Positions 1 through 5,814 are shown, counted from the first letter of the stretch. The stretch: 5,893 nt of DNA from Bdellovibrio sp. (GCA_003176075.1 PSRN01000247.1:1-5893); one strand, 5' to 3'. Numbers and translations: made by a program. The notes: generated by a model not told the origin, from the letters alone.

Positions 1-197
1 TGGTGCGAGGAGTCCCCCAATTGACCGGGGCACCAGTGATGGCCACTGATCTTCGTGCCAGTGCCAGTCTTGTTTTGGCCGGGCTGGTCGCAAAAGGCGA
101 AACAACGATCAGTCGCATCTATCACTTGGATCGTGGTTACGAGGAATTAGAGAAAAAACTTTCCCTGCTTGGGGCTTCGGTCAAACGACTGATGTAG
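1..197 (+). CDS. murA: UDP-N-acetylglucosamine 1-carboxyvinyltransferase (MurA), C-terminal fragment
   Basis: Only the last 64 complete codons are in the window; the gene begins upstream of base 1 and the reading frame enters with the codon at 3-5. MurA is the cytoplasmic enzyme that transfers enolpyruvate from phosphoenolpyruvate to UDP-GlcNAc, the first committed step of peptidoglycan synthesis. The fragment shows the family's highly conserved C-terminal signature: TDLRASASLVLAGL, then a Gly-Glu-Thr turn, then RIYHLDRGYEELEKKL and the closing LGASVKR segment. The family is usually about 420 residues, so roughly 85% is missing to the left. The stop is TAG at 195-197 and the C-terminus aligns with the normal end of the family, so this is a window-edge truncation and not a pseudogene. 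The next gene is convergent, with a hairpin terminator between them. Confidence 0.97.
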   Translation, partial: VRGVPQLTGAPVMATDLRASASLVLAGLVAKGETTISRIYHLDRGYEELEKKLSLLGASVKRLM

Positions 198-212
198 ATT
201 GCTTAAGTCACG

Positions 213-233
213 TAGAGCAAAACTAGAGCAAAA
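213..233. repeat. Short direct repeat, two copies of TAGAGCAAAA
   Basis: TAGAGCAAAA occurs at 213-222 and again at 224-233, separated by one base (period 11), just after the murA stop codon. The second copy runs into the A-tract of the terminator. A third near-copy, TAGAGCAAAG, lies at 886-895 on the other side of the minus-strand gene. No function can be assigned from sequence; it may be a slippage duplication. Confidence 0.7.
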
Positions 234-270
234 AAAAGCCTCGACCTGGAGGGGGGGTGGACGAGGCTTT
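230..270 (-). terminator. Intrinsic terminator between convergent genes, strongest for the minus-strand gene
   Basis: The arms AAAGCCTCG (235-243) and CGAGGCTTT (262-270) are perfectly complementary over 9 bp, with an 18-nt purine-rich loop that includes a run of seven G. Read on the minus strand, the hairpin is followed by the complement of A8 (230-237), a U-run, which is the classical Rho-independent arrangement for the gene at 342-842. Read on the plus strand only three T follow the GC-rich part of the stem, so it would stop murA transcripts less well. Its place between two converging stop codons fits a shared terminator. Confidence 0.85.
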
Positions 271-323
271 AGGACTCAATTCAATTTTATTACGATCGCT
301 TTTCTAGGTATCCACTTCTAGAT

Positions 324-351
324 CACGTTATAGGTTCCACGTTACAGGTTC
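324..351. repeat. 14-bp tandem duplication spanning the stop codon of the minus-strand gene
   Basis: Positions 324-337 and 338-351 are adjacent copies of CACGTTAYAGGTTC that differ at one base (T331 against C345). The copy at 338-351 contains the TAA stop of the minus-strand gene (342-344 read in reverse) and its last codons; the copy at 324-337 lies just downstream of the gene. The 14-bp unit puts the second TAA in another frame, so the duplication does not change the protein. It is most simply a replication-slippage product. Confidence 0.85.
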
Positions 352-842
352 GCAAATGTCTTATAGTCATTCACAATAAATACCTGCGCTCCCGCTAACT
401 CTTCAAAAATATCATCAGACTCTTGGCTACCTTTGCTTCCTGCATCTTGATAAGCCATCATTTCAATAACCGGGCCAATTTTATGCAGGTATTGTTGTCC
501 AGTAACTTCAACTCTTCTGCCGACTAAAGTTCCCAAATTTTCGATCATGACTCTTGATCCTCTGAGTTCGAAAACCCTTTCGGTGGGGTCGAGCAAGAAT
601 ACATGATTGTTTTCACCCACCAAAATTCTTCCCATTATCGTTTGAAGAGGGCTGTCATCCTGCTCAAATGAAGCCTTCTGCACACCCTCAGACTCTTGAG
701 CCCGAACACTTACGGTCAAACCCAGAACCACCAACACATAAATTGCAATCAAAAGATTCCGCGTTCGAGGTTGCCTGAGGGCCTTAAACAACTTTTTCGA
801 TTTACTCATTCCCAGGTCATTCCTTTGATCTGTCGCAATCAT
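342..842 (-). CDS. Putative exported protein with an OB-like beta domain
   Basis: A 166-residue protein of unknown function. A basic N-terminus (K14, K16, K17, K20, R23, R26, R28) is followed by a hydrophobic stretch at about 29-46 and a V-R-A|Q site after residue 48, which reads as a Sec signal peptide with a long n-region. The mature part has an acidic linker, then at about 66-130 a beta-rich segment (GRILVGENNHVFLLD, then RVFELRG, then LVGRRVEVTGQ) whose spacing resembles small secreted OB-fold proteins; this family link is inference from pattern only. An acidic tail (about 132-150) follows. The start at 842 is supported by AGGAG ending 9 nt upstream; Met12 (codon at 807-809) is an alternative with a weaker site and would give a more ordinary signal peptide. 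The gene is visibly AT-richer than its neighbours, convergent with murA and divergent from the TPR gene. It probably acts in the periplasm or on the envelope. Confidence 0.8.
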   Translation of the reverse strand: MIATDQRNDLGMSKSKKLFKALRQPRTRNLLIAIYVLVVLGLTVSVRAQESEGVQKASFEQDDSPLQTIMGRILVGENNHVFLLDPTERVFELRGSRVMIENLGTLVGRRVEVTGQQYLHKIGPVIEMMAYQDAGSKGSQESDDIFEELAGAQVFIVNDYKTFANL

Positions 843-881
843 TGCGATTTGCTCCTGCGCTTCAATTCAATTTTCAAAACA

Positions 882-887
882 ATCATA
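882..887 (-). promoter_or_regulatory. Possible -10 box for the minus-strand gene
   Basis: Read on the minus strand this is TATGAT, five of six matches to the sigma-70 -10 consensus, about 40 nt before the start codon at 842. I see no convincing -35 hexamer at the usual distance. A second minus-strand candidate, TATAAG, lies further upstream at 911-916. Weak evidence. Confidence 0.25.
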
Positions 888-925
888 GAGCAAAGGCTAT
901 GCCAGTTCCTTATAAGATGCATAAA

Positions 926-955
926 TCGCCAAATGCTATAATTTTCAATTGGCGA
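926..955. promoter_or_regulatory. Extended -10 promoter element inside a 7-bp inverted repeat (possible operator)
   Basis: TGCTATAAT at 934-942 is a perfect extended -10 (TGnTATAAT) on the plus strand, oriented toward the TPR gene. It lies between TCGCCAA (926-932) and TTGGCGA (949-955), a perfect inverted repeat with a 16-nt spacer and arm centres 23 bp apart. This is the layout expected of a dimeric repressor site over a promoter, but a chance pairing or a short hairpin is also possible. No good -35 is seen, which extended -10 promoters can tolerate. Transcription from here would give a leader of about 170 nt. Confidence 0.4.
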
Positions 956-988
956 AAAAATGGCAGAACCCAATAGGTTAGCAAAGTG

Positions 989-1053
989 CCAGACTGGACC
1001 TCGGTGCCATAATTGAACCAGATCCAGGATGTACCTCGCGCACATAATTGGAC
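989..1053. repeat. Degenerate direct repeat, two 30-nt units with 35-nt period
   Basis: Unit 1 (989-1018) and unit 2 (1024-1053) share CCAG, then ACCTCG, then CATAATTG and a final AC, at identical spacing; 22 of 30 positions match by my hand alignment. The differences cluster in a 4-base block between ACCTCG and CATAATTG. Each unit carries a CATAAT, a near-match to a -10 box, and in unit 1 this is preceded by TGC. The repeat may be a pair of regulator sites, duplicated promoter DNA, or the relic of a transposon end; sequence alone does not decide. Confidence 0.6.
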
Positions 1054-1054
1054 T

Positions 1055-1083
1055 CTGACTAAATGCGCCAGTCGCCCTACAAT
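1055..1083 (+). promoter_or_regulatory. Candidate sigma-70 promoter for the TPR gene
   Basis: CTGACT (1055-1060, four of six matches to TTGACA) is followed after exactly 17 nt by TACAAT (1078-1083, five of six matches to TATAAT). Initiation near 1090 would leave a leader of about 35-45 nt before the TPR gene start codon, a normal length. It lies just after the second repeat unit, so a regulator bound to the repeats would sit directly upstream of RNA polymerase. Confidence 0.4.
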
Positions 1084-1123
1084 ACAGAGAGAGGAAGGCA
1101 AGAGTTTAGGAAGTTTGAGGAAG

Positions 1124-4078
1124 ATGGGGAAGATGGGGAAAAGATCAGGTCCTCAGTCACAGAAATGGATCGTCCTTTTTTCACACGGCAAATCGATTGG
1201 TCCATTCACGGAAGACGCGATCCAGCGCCTGATTGCCGAAGGGACGGTGGATGAAAGCTGCAGAGTCCGATTGGCTGCGGGAGGAAATTGGATTCCTTTA
1301 ACGCAGGAACCGGCCTTCTTTGAAGCCGTGTTAGCGGCGGTCAACAAACCAAAGAATCCCGACCGACAACCCCCTCAGAACCTTATCGCCGAAACCGTCG
1401 CAACGGCGCCACCGACCCGCCAGTCGGCAAGCATGTCCATCGAAAATAATCCAGATGAAATGACGAAAAATCCCCGAGAGCGTTCCTCCGTAAACCACAC
1501 GGTGACGCCCCTGATCCGCCGTCCAAGAACGAAAAAGAATCCGGTTCTGAATCTGGAAAACCTTGCGAAGGCCATCAAGAATGAACGCAAGCTAGCGACG
1601 CGAGTGCCCCTGTTGCTCGGCTTGGCGGCGCTTCTGATTGGTCTGGCGGCTCTTTTTATCGACCGGCCGCCTGACCGGGACCAAATCCATTTGATTGCCC
1701 CAAACTTTGACGTCAAGCCGGTCGCCGGGTTGGATATGAGGTCCCTTGAAAACCAACTGATTAAAGCTCGCTCGGCGTATTGGAGTGACACGGTCGAGGG
1801 CTTTCTTGAGGCGCAAAACCAGCTTGTCGGACTCGTTGAAAGCGCGCCTCAGTATTTGCCCGCGCGTGGCCTGCTTTGTCTGGTTTACCGGGAGCTCTGG
1901 CCCTACACGAAGCAAAACAAGTCCGATTCGGAGGCGCTCGATCTGGTCACCAAATCCACCCGGCGTTTGGATCCCAGCGGGCCCCAAGGAGCTTACTGTG
2001 ACTTGTCCAGCATGCTCAGCCTGGGCAAATTGACGGAGGCCCGGGGTGTTGTCGATTATCTTTTGGAACGGGCTGATGCCGAGCGGGTGGCGCAGATTGA
2101 TCTCGACTCTTCGTCCGGAAAGACACCATACCGCTTCGCTTCGGATCCCATCATCATGTCCTTTCGGGCGGAGTTGCTGTCGGGCACACGTGATTCAGTT
2201 CTTTCGACCACCGATCCCTACCAGGCCGCGCTTTATGTCGCCAACATTCAAAAGTATTCCCCGCAGTGGGTGAAGATGTACTTCCTGCAGGCGAAATTTC
2301 TCCTGCAGGCGGGTCAACCGCAGGAGGCCTCCAAGGCCTTTGAAAACACACTCAAGATCAATCCGGGACACAAGCCGGCGCTGATCGAGTACGGTATTAT
2401 GAATTACATGCAGTTCCGGCAATCCGACATTGCATTGAGATACATTTCGGGGGCTTTAACATCCCGGGGAATTATTTCCCGGCCGCTCGAAGCGAGAGCG
2501 CACTACACCTTGGCAAAGATCTTGGCGGATCGTCGGGAACTCGCGGAGGCCCTTGATCACGCTCAGAAGGCCTATGAATTAAATCCCGCGGATAACCAAG
2601 TGAAGAGCTTGGTCATTGACCTGGGCGGGGATGTGAAACTGAAGAAAGGTGGCGATTCGAACAACAGCTTGGTTTTCGAAGGAGACCAGCACGCCAGGGA
2701 GGGCGATTGCTTGATCGCTCAAGCGATGTACAAGTCAGCCTTTGAGACGGACCCCTCCAATGGCAACGCGGCGATGAAGGCGGCAAAATGCTTGAAAACA
2801 TTGAATCGCCCGCTTGAAGCGGTCATTTGGCTAAGAAAAGCCATTGCGGCCGATCCGAAATTGGTGACCCCCTATCTGCTGATGGCCGATTATTATTCGG
2901 AAAGGTTCGATTTTAGGTCCGCTGAAAAGGCCCTGGCCGAGGCCTCGCAAAAATTCGGCGGCCACTACGAGATTTTGCGCGGCTACGGATTGGTGACACT
3001 TCGACAGAATTCGCTCAAGCAGTCGATCGGTTACCTGCAGCAATCTCTGCGGGGGTACGAGAACGATATTGATACGCTGATCCTTCTGGCCAAGGCTCAT
3101 CTGCAGTTGGGATTGGCGACGAACAATACGGAACTTTTGCAAAAATCACTCAGCTATGCGGCCCGCGCGCTTGAGCTTGACCGCGCCAAGGTGGAGGCCC
3201 ACGTTGTCTACGCGCAGGCGTTGGCGCCGTTTAAGGGTTTCGATTCCGCCATTAGCTATCTCACTGAGCTGCGGGCCCAATTTTCGCGAAATGTGGAGTA
3301 TCCTCTGGCCATCGCCGAACTCTACCGCGTGACCGAACGATACAGTGAGGCGATCAATTTCTATCGCAACGTGATCGAGTGGAAGCCCGAAACGAAGGAA
3401 GCTCACTTGGGGCTGGCGGAGTGCCTTCACATGACAGGAGACACTCTTGCGGCCCTGAAATCCTACTATGATGCCGCGGCTTACGATCCATCAGATCCTG
3501 AGCCTTTCCTTCAGGTCGGAATAATTTATATAGAGAGCCATCGATTCACCGAGGCCATCGCTCCACTGAAAAAAGCGCTCGATACCAACGAAGCCAAGCC
3601 AATGGTGCGGTTTAATTTGGGAAAAGCTTACTTGGGTTTAGGGGACGCCAAGGCCGCCCTCGATTGGGCGCAAAAGGAAATCAATTACTATCCTAAAACG
3701 GCGGATGGGTATGTATTGGCCGCGCAAATTTATTCGAGGATGGAAAATTACAAGGCCTGCGCCGAGCAATATCAGATGGCGGTCGGACTTCGTGATTACA
3801 AAAAGCAAAAGGCCGATTTGTTTGTCGACATGGCCCGCTGTCAGAGACAGTCATCCAACCTGGACGGGGCCCAAGGGTCCCTCGACATCGCAATGAGCCT
3901 TGAATCCGGCAATGCCAGAATTTATCGGGAGCAGGGGGCGGTCTTCGAAGCTCGCGGCGACCCGACTTCGGCCGCCGCCGCATACAATAGATATTTGGTC
4001 TTGAATCCCAACGCCCCCGACAAGGCGGAAGTCGAGCGAAAATTAAGGGGGCTCGGCCGCGTGCCCGCGGGAGGGTAG
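1124..4078 (+). CDS. GYF_2 domain, single-pass membrane protein with long TPR array
   Basis: A 984-residue protein of unknown specific function. Residues about 14-70 look like a GYF_2 (DUF4339-type) domain: W15, the G-P-F at 26-28, an LIAEG turn at 36-40 and the GGNWIPL segment around W56. A polar, basic linker ends in KNERKLATR, then one hydrophobic helix at about 162-179, then an acidic-leaning start; by the positive-inside rule the N-terminus is cytoplasmic and the remainder periplasmic. From about 190 the chain is helical, and from about 380 to the C-terminus it is a near-continuous series of a dozen or more TPR-like units with the A/G-Y-P pattern, such as AEALDHAQKAYELNP and GLGDAKAAL. 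TPRs bind proteins, so a scaffold in an envelope complex is likely. Start: ATG 1124 has AGGAAG 10 nt upstream; ATG 1133 (981 residues) is about as good. The open frame extends back to a TTG at 1013, but that lies inside the repeat region and has no good ribosome site. Confidence 0.9.
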   Translation: MGKMGKRSGPQSQKWIVLFSHGKSIGPFTEDAIQRLIAEGTVDESCRVRLAAGGNWIPLTQEPAFFEAVLAAVNKPKNPDRQPPQNLIAETVATAPPTRQSASMSIENNPDEMTKNPRERSSVNHTVTPLIRRPRTKKNPVLNLENLAKAIKNERKLATRVPLLLGLAALLIGLAALFIDRPPDRDQIHLIAPNFDVKPVAGLDMRSLENQLIKARSAYWSDTVEGFLEAQNQLVGLVESAPQYLPARGLLCLVYRELWPYTKQNKSDSEALDLVTKSTRRLDPSGPQGAYCDLSSMLSLGKLTEARGVVDYLLERADAERVAQIDLDSSSGKTPYRFASDPIIMSFRAELLSGTRDSVLSTTDPYQAALYVANIQKYSPQWVKMYFLQAKFLLQAGQPQEASKAFENTLKINPGHKPALIEYGIMNYMQFRQSDIALRYISGALTSRGIISRPLEARAHYTLAKILADRRELAEALDHAQKAYELNPADNQVKSLVIDLGGDVKLKKGGDSNNSLVFEGDQHAREGDCLIAQAMYKSAFETDPSNGNAAMKAAKCLKTLNRPLEAVIWLRKAIAADPKLVTPYLLMADYYSERFDFRSAEKALAEASQKFGGHYEILRGYGLVTLRQNSLKQSIGYLQQSLRGYENDIDTLILLAKAHLQLGLATNNTELLQKSLSYAARALELDRAKVEAHVVYAQALAPFKGFDSAISYLTELRAQFSRNVEYPLAIAELYRVTERYSEAINFYRNVIEWKPETKEAHLGLAECLHMTGDTLAALKSYYDAAAYDPSDPEPFLQVGIIYIESHRFTEAIAPLKKALDTNEAKPMVRFNLGKAYLGLGDAKAALDWAQKEINYYPKTADGYVLAAQIYSRMENYKACAEQYQMAVGLRDYKKQKADLFVDMARCQRQSSNLDGAQGSLDIAMSLESGNARIYREQGAVFEARGDPTSAAAAYNRYLVLNPNAPDKAEVERKLRGLGRVPAGG

Positions 4079-4080
4079 GA

Positions 4081-4122
4081 ATGAAAAAGATTGAAACATT
4101 TGACTTCAGAATCGAAAATTGA
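4081..4122 (+). other. 13-codon mini-ORF after the TPR gene
   Basis: Two bases after the TPR stop codon, an ATG at 4081 opens a frame MKKIETFDFRIEN ending in TGA at 4120-4122. It is preceded by GGGAGGG (4069-4075) at 5 nt, one of the strongest ribosome binding sites in the window, which lies within the last codons of the TPR gene. It is in a different frame from both neighbours. It could be a short coupling peptide, a leader for the gene that follows, or chance. No homology can be claimed. Confidence 0.3.
4091..4119 (+). promoter_or_regulatory. Weak sigma-70 promoter candidate before the small membrane protein and serS
   Basis: TTGAAA (4091-4096, five of six) and GAAAAT (4114-4119, four of six) are separated by 17 nt. 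Initiation would fall near 4126, about 28 nt before the ATG at 4154. This would let the membrane protein and serS be transcribed independently of the TPR gene. The -10 is poor, so confidence is low. Confidence 0.25.
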
Positions 4123-4128
4123 CTGAAG
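4104..4128 (+). other. Small inverted repeat (CTTCAG/CTGAAG) in the gap before the membrane protein
   Basis: CTTCAG (4104-4109) and CTGAAG (4123-4128) can pair as a 6-bp stem with a 13-nt AT-rich loop. No T-run follows, so it is not a terminator. The 3' arm overlaps the GAAGG that would serve as ribosome site for an ATG at 4134, so it could affect translation initiation nearby. The stem is short and could be fortuitous. Confidence 0.3.
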
Positions 4129-4153
4129 GTAGCATGTTCAAAGGTGGTGAGGC

Positions 4154-4462
4154 ATGGCTCTTGGAGCCGGAATTCAACGAGTCTCCTATAAGGTTCAAGA
4201 GGGTGTGCAAGTGACGTTTTCGACAATCCTTGTTTGGTGGGTCAAATTCATGTCCGCATTATTCCTTGGATTCACGTTTTCGCTGATCATTCAGGAAATA
4301 ATGCAATTTCGTTTTCTGGGCTTCCTTTTCGCGCTCACCGTAGCGACCTCGGCATTGTTGAAGGTGATGCAGCGCTGGTCTTTAATCACCACGATCGTGT
4401 TTGATCTGATCTGGGTCCTTGTCGGACTCGCACTTAAAATGTATATCTTGCTGGCACCCTAA
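4154..4462 (+). CDS. Small three-helix inner-membrane protein, unknown function
   Basis: A 102-residue hydrophobic protein that I do not recognise. After an amphipathic N-terminal segment (about 1-31), three hydrophobic stretches can be seen: about 32-46, 54-69 and 77-100, the last ending at the C-terminus ILLAP. The short loop between helices 2 and 3 carries K70 and R74, and W28-W29 marks the edge of helix 1. The ATG at 4154 has AAGG ending 9 nt upstream. A competing ATG at 4134, in another frame with GAAGG 4 nt before it, opens a 26-codon frame that overlaps this gene's start and ends at 4213. The stop TAA (4460-4462) is shared with the serS ribosome site, and serS begins 9 nt later, so the gene is likely in an operon with serS. 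No role in tRNA charging is implied by this position. Confidence 0.75.
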   Translation: MALGAGIQRVSYKVQEGVQVTFSTILVWWVKFMSALFLGFTFSLIIQEIMQFRFLGFLFALTVATSALLKVMQRWSLITTIVFDLIWVLVGLALKMYILLAP

Positions 4463-4466
4463 GGAG
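4461..4466 (+). promoter_or_regulatory. Strong serS ribosome binding site overlapping the upstream stop codon
   Basis: AAGGAG ends 5 nt before the serS ATG at 4472, and its first two bases are the last two of the preceding TAA stop. Ribosomes terminating on the membrane protein gene are therefore placed on the serS initiation site, the usual arrangement for translational coupling. It also fixes the serS start. Confidence 0.85.
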
Positions 4467-4471
4467 TCGGC

Positions 4472-5764
4472 ATGCTGGATATGAAGTTGCTTGAAAAGCG
4501 GGCGGGGGAGGGGCCTTCTTTCCTCGATGAGTACCGCGCGAATTTGGTCCATCGAGGGGCCCGGACGGAAACCTTGGATCAACTGCTCGAACTCAATCGG
4601 CAAAGAAAGGAGCTGATCACCCGTTCCGAGCAAGCCAAAGCGCACCAAAAAAAGGTCAGCGCGCAAATTCCCGAACTCAAGCGATCAGGGAAGGACGCAA
4701 GCCAGCTTCTCGCCGAAACGGCGACTCTGGCACAGGACGTGAAGACACTTGAACGCCAAGCCGCTGAAATTGATGAACGTGTGTTTCAGCTGGCATTGAC
4801 TTTGCCGAACCGGACCCACGGCACGGTTCCGGTGGGAAAGTCGGCGGACGACAACGCCGTCGAGAAAAAAGTCGGCGAGCCCAGGACTTTTTCATTTCAA
4901 GCGAAAGAGCATTTTATCTTGGGCGAAAAACTGGGGATTTTCGATTTTGAAAGGGCCACGAAGGTCGCCGGAGCCCGCTTCACTTTTCTTAAAGGCTTTG
5001 CCGCCCGTCTGGAAAGAGCGCTCATCCAGTTTTTCATGGATCTTCATTCGAGTCAGCATGGATATATGGAAATGATTCCGCCATTTTTTGTAAATTCAGC
5101 GAGCATGGTTGGAACCGGTCAATTCCCCAAGTTCTTTGACGACGCTTTTCACGTGACCGGCACGGATTATCATTTGATTCCCACCGCCGAGGTGCCGGTG
5201 ACCAACTATTTTCGCGACGAAATCCTCGAGGAGGAGCAGCTGCCGTTGAAATTCTGTGCTTTTTCACCCTGTTTTCGAGCCGAGGCGGGTGCTGCGGGCA
5301 GGGACACGCGCGGGATCACCAGGCAACATCAATTCCAGAAGGTGGAGCTGATGGTCTTTGCCCATCCTGAAAGGTCCTATGAGCTTCACGAGGAGCTGAC
5401 TTGCCACGCGGAGCAGTGTTTGGTCGAGCTCGAACTTCCGTTTCGACGGCTCAATCTCTGCACCGCTGATATCGGCTTTGCCGCGGCCAAGACCTATGAT
5501 CTTGAGGTGTGGCTCCCTGGGGCCGGCGTTTATCGCGAGATCAGTTCCTGTTCTAACTTTGAGGATTTCCAGGCTCGCCGGGCAAATATTCGCTATCGCT
5601 CAAAAGGGGGCAAGCCACAATTCGTTCATACGCTCAATGGAAGCGGGTTAGCGATCGGCCGAACGATCATTGCTCTTCTGGAGAATTATCAACAAGAAGA
5701 CGGCTCGGTCAGGGTCCCGCGGTCACTGCAGAAGTACATGGGGGGAGTCGACGTCATTCGATAA
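4472..5764 (+). CDS. serS: Seryl-tRNA synthetase
   Basis: A complete 430-residue cytoplasmic class II aminoacyl-tRNA synthetase, the usual length for bacterial SerRS, which charges tRNA-Ser with serine using ATP. Residues about 30-110 form the charged, heptad-rich antiparallel coiled-coil arm that grips the long variable arm of tRNA-Ser. The catalytic core shows motif 1 at about 197-205 (GYMEMIPPF), the serine-binding TAE at 238-240, motif 2 at 268-293 (FRAEAG with R269, then GRDTRGITRQHQF), the ISSCSNFEDFQARR block at 357-370, and motif 3 at 386-400 (HTLNGSGLAIGRT with R397). All key residues are present, so the enzyme should be active. The start is set by AAGGAG 5 nt upstream. It follows the small membrane protein gene by 9 nt and precedes a tRNA-Ser gene by 57 nt, with no clear terminator between. 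Confidence 0.98.
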   Translation: MLDMKLLEKRAGEGPSFLDEYRANLVHRGARTETLDQLLELNRQRKELITRSEQAKAHQKKVSAQIPELKRSGKDASQLLAETATLAQDVKTLERQAAEIDERVFQLALTLPNRTHGTVPVGKSADDNAVEKKVGEPRTFSFQAKEHFILGEKLGIFDFERATKVAGARFTFLKGFAARLERALIQFFMDLHSSQHGYMEMIPPFFVNSASMVGTGQFPKFFDDAFHVTGTDYHLIPTAEVPVTNYFRDEILEEEQLPLKFCAFSPCFRAEAGAAGRDTRGITRQHQFQKVELMVFAHPERSYELHEELTCHAEQCLVELELPFRRLNLCTADIGFAAAKTYDLEVWLPGAGVYREISSCSNFEDFQARRANIRYRSKGGKPQFVHTLNGSGLAIGRTIIALLENYQQEDGSVRVPRSLQKYMGGVDVIR

Positions 5765-5778
5765 CCAACGATAACCAA
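5759..5778. repeat. 10-bp tandem duplication spanning the serS stop codon
   Basis: CGATAACCAA occurs at 5759-5768 and immediately again at 5769-5778. The first copy holds the last Arg codon and TAA stop of serS; the second lies entirely in the spacer and gives a second TAA out of frame. The copies are identical, suggesting a recent slippage duplication. Confidence 0.9.
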
Positions 5779-5785
5779 AAAACCC

Positions 5786-5814
5786 TTGAATCAGATCTCT
5801 AAAAACCATAAAAA
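5786..5814 (+). promoter_or_regulatory. Weak promoter candidate for the tRNA-Ser gene
   Basis: TTGAAT (5786-5791, four of six matches) is followed after 17 nt by TAAAAA (5809-5814, four of six). Initiation would fall almost at the first base of the mature tRNA, leaving essentially no 5' leader, which is unusual. Read-through from serS is an equally good explanation, since no terminator hairpin is visible in the spacer. Confidence 0.2.

Noticed and set aside
960..1016. 18-codon frame MAEPNRLAKCQTGPRCHN
   Set aside because: No purine-rich ribosome site at a proper distance, very short, and it runs across the repeat and promoter region.
989..1053. CRISPR-like array
   Set aside because: Only two imperfect units, with spacing of 5 nt between 30-nt units and no third copy; not a CRISPR.
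1013..1123. Longer TPR protein starting at TTG 1013 (1021 residues)
   Set aside because: TTG is a rare start, no good ribosome site precedes it, and it lies inside the first repeat unit and before the best promoter. The translated extension looks like non-coding sequence.
2283..2311. TCCTGCAGGCG occurring twice (2283-2293, 2301-2311)
   Set aside because: Both copies are in frame and encode the similar FLQA and LLQA segments of a TPR helix; coding constraint and codon bias explain it.
2831..3430. Minus-strand frames of 94-103 residues opposite the TPR array
   Set aside because: They are complements of TPR codons with no ribosome site or family signature.
3693..4226. 177-residue minus-strand open frame opposite the end of the TPR gene
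   Set aside because: Its composition (many Arg and Pro) is that of an antisense shadow of the GC-rich TPR coding sequence and no domain is recognisable.
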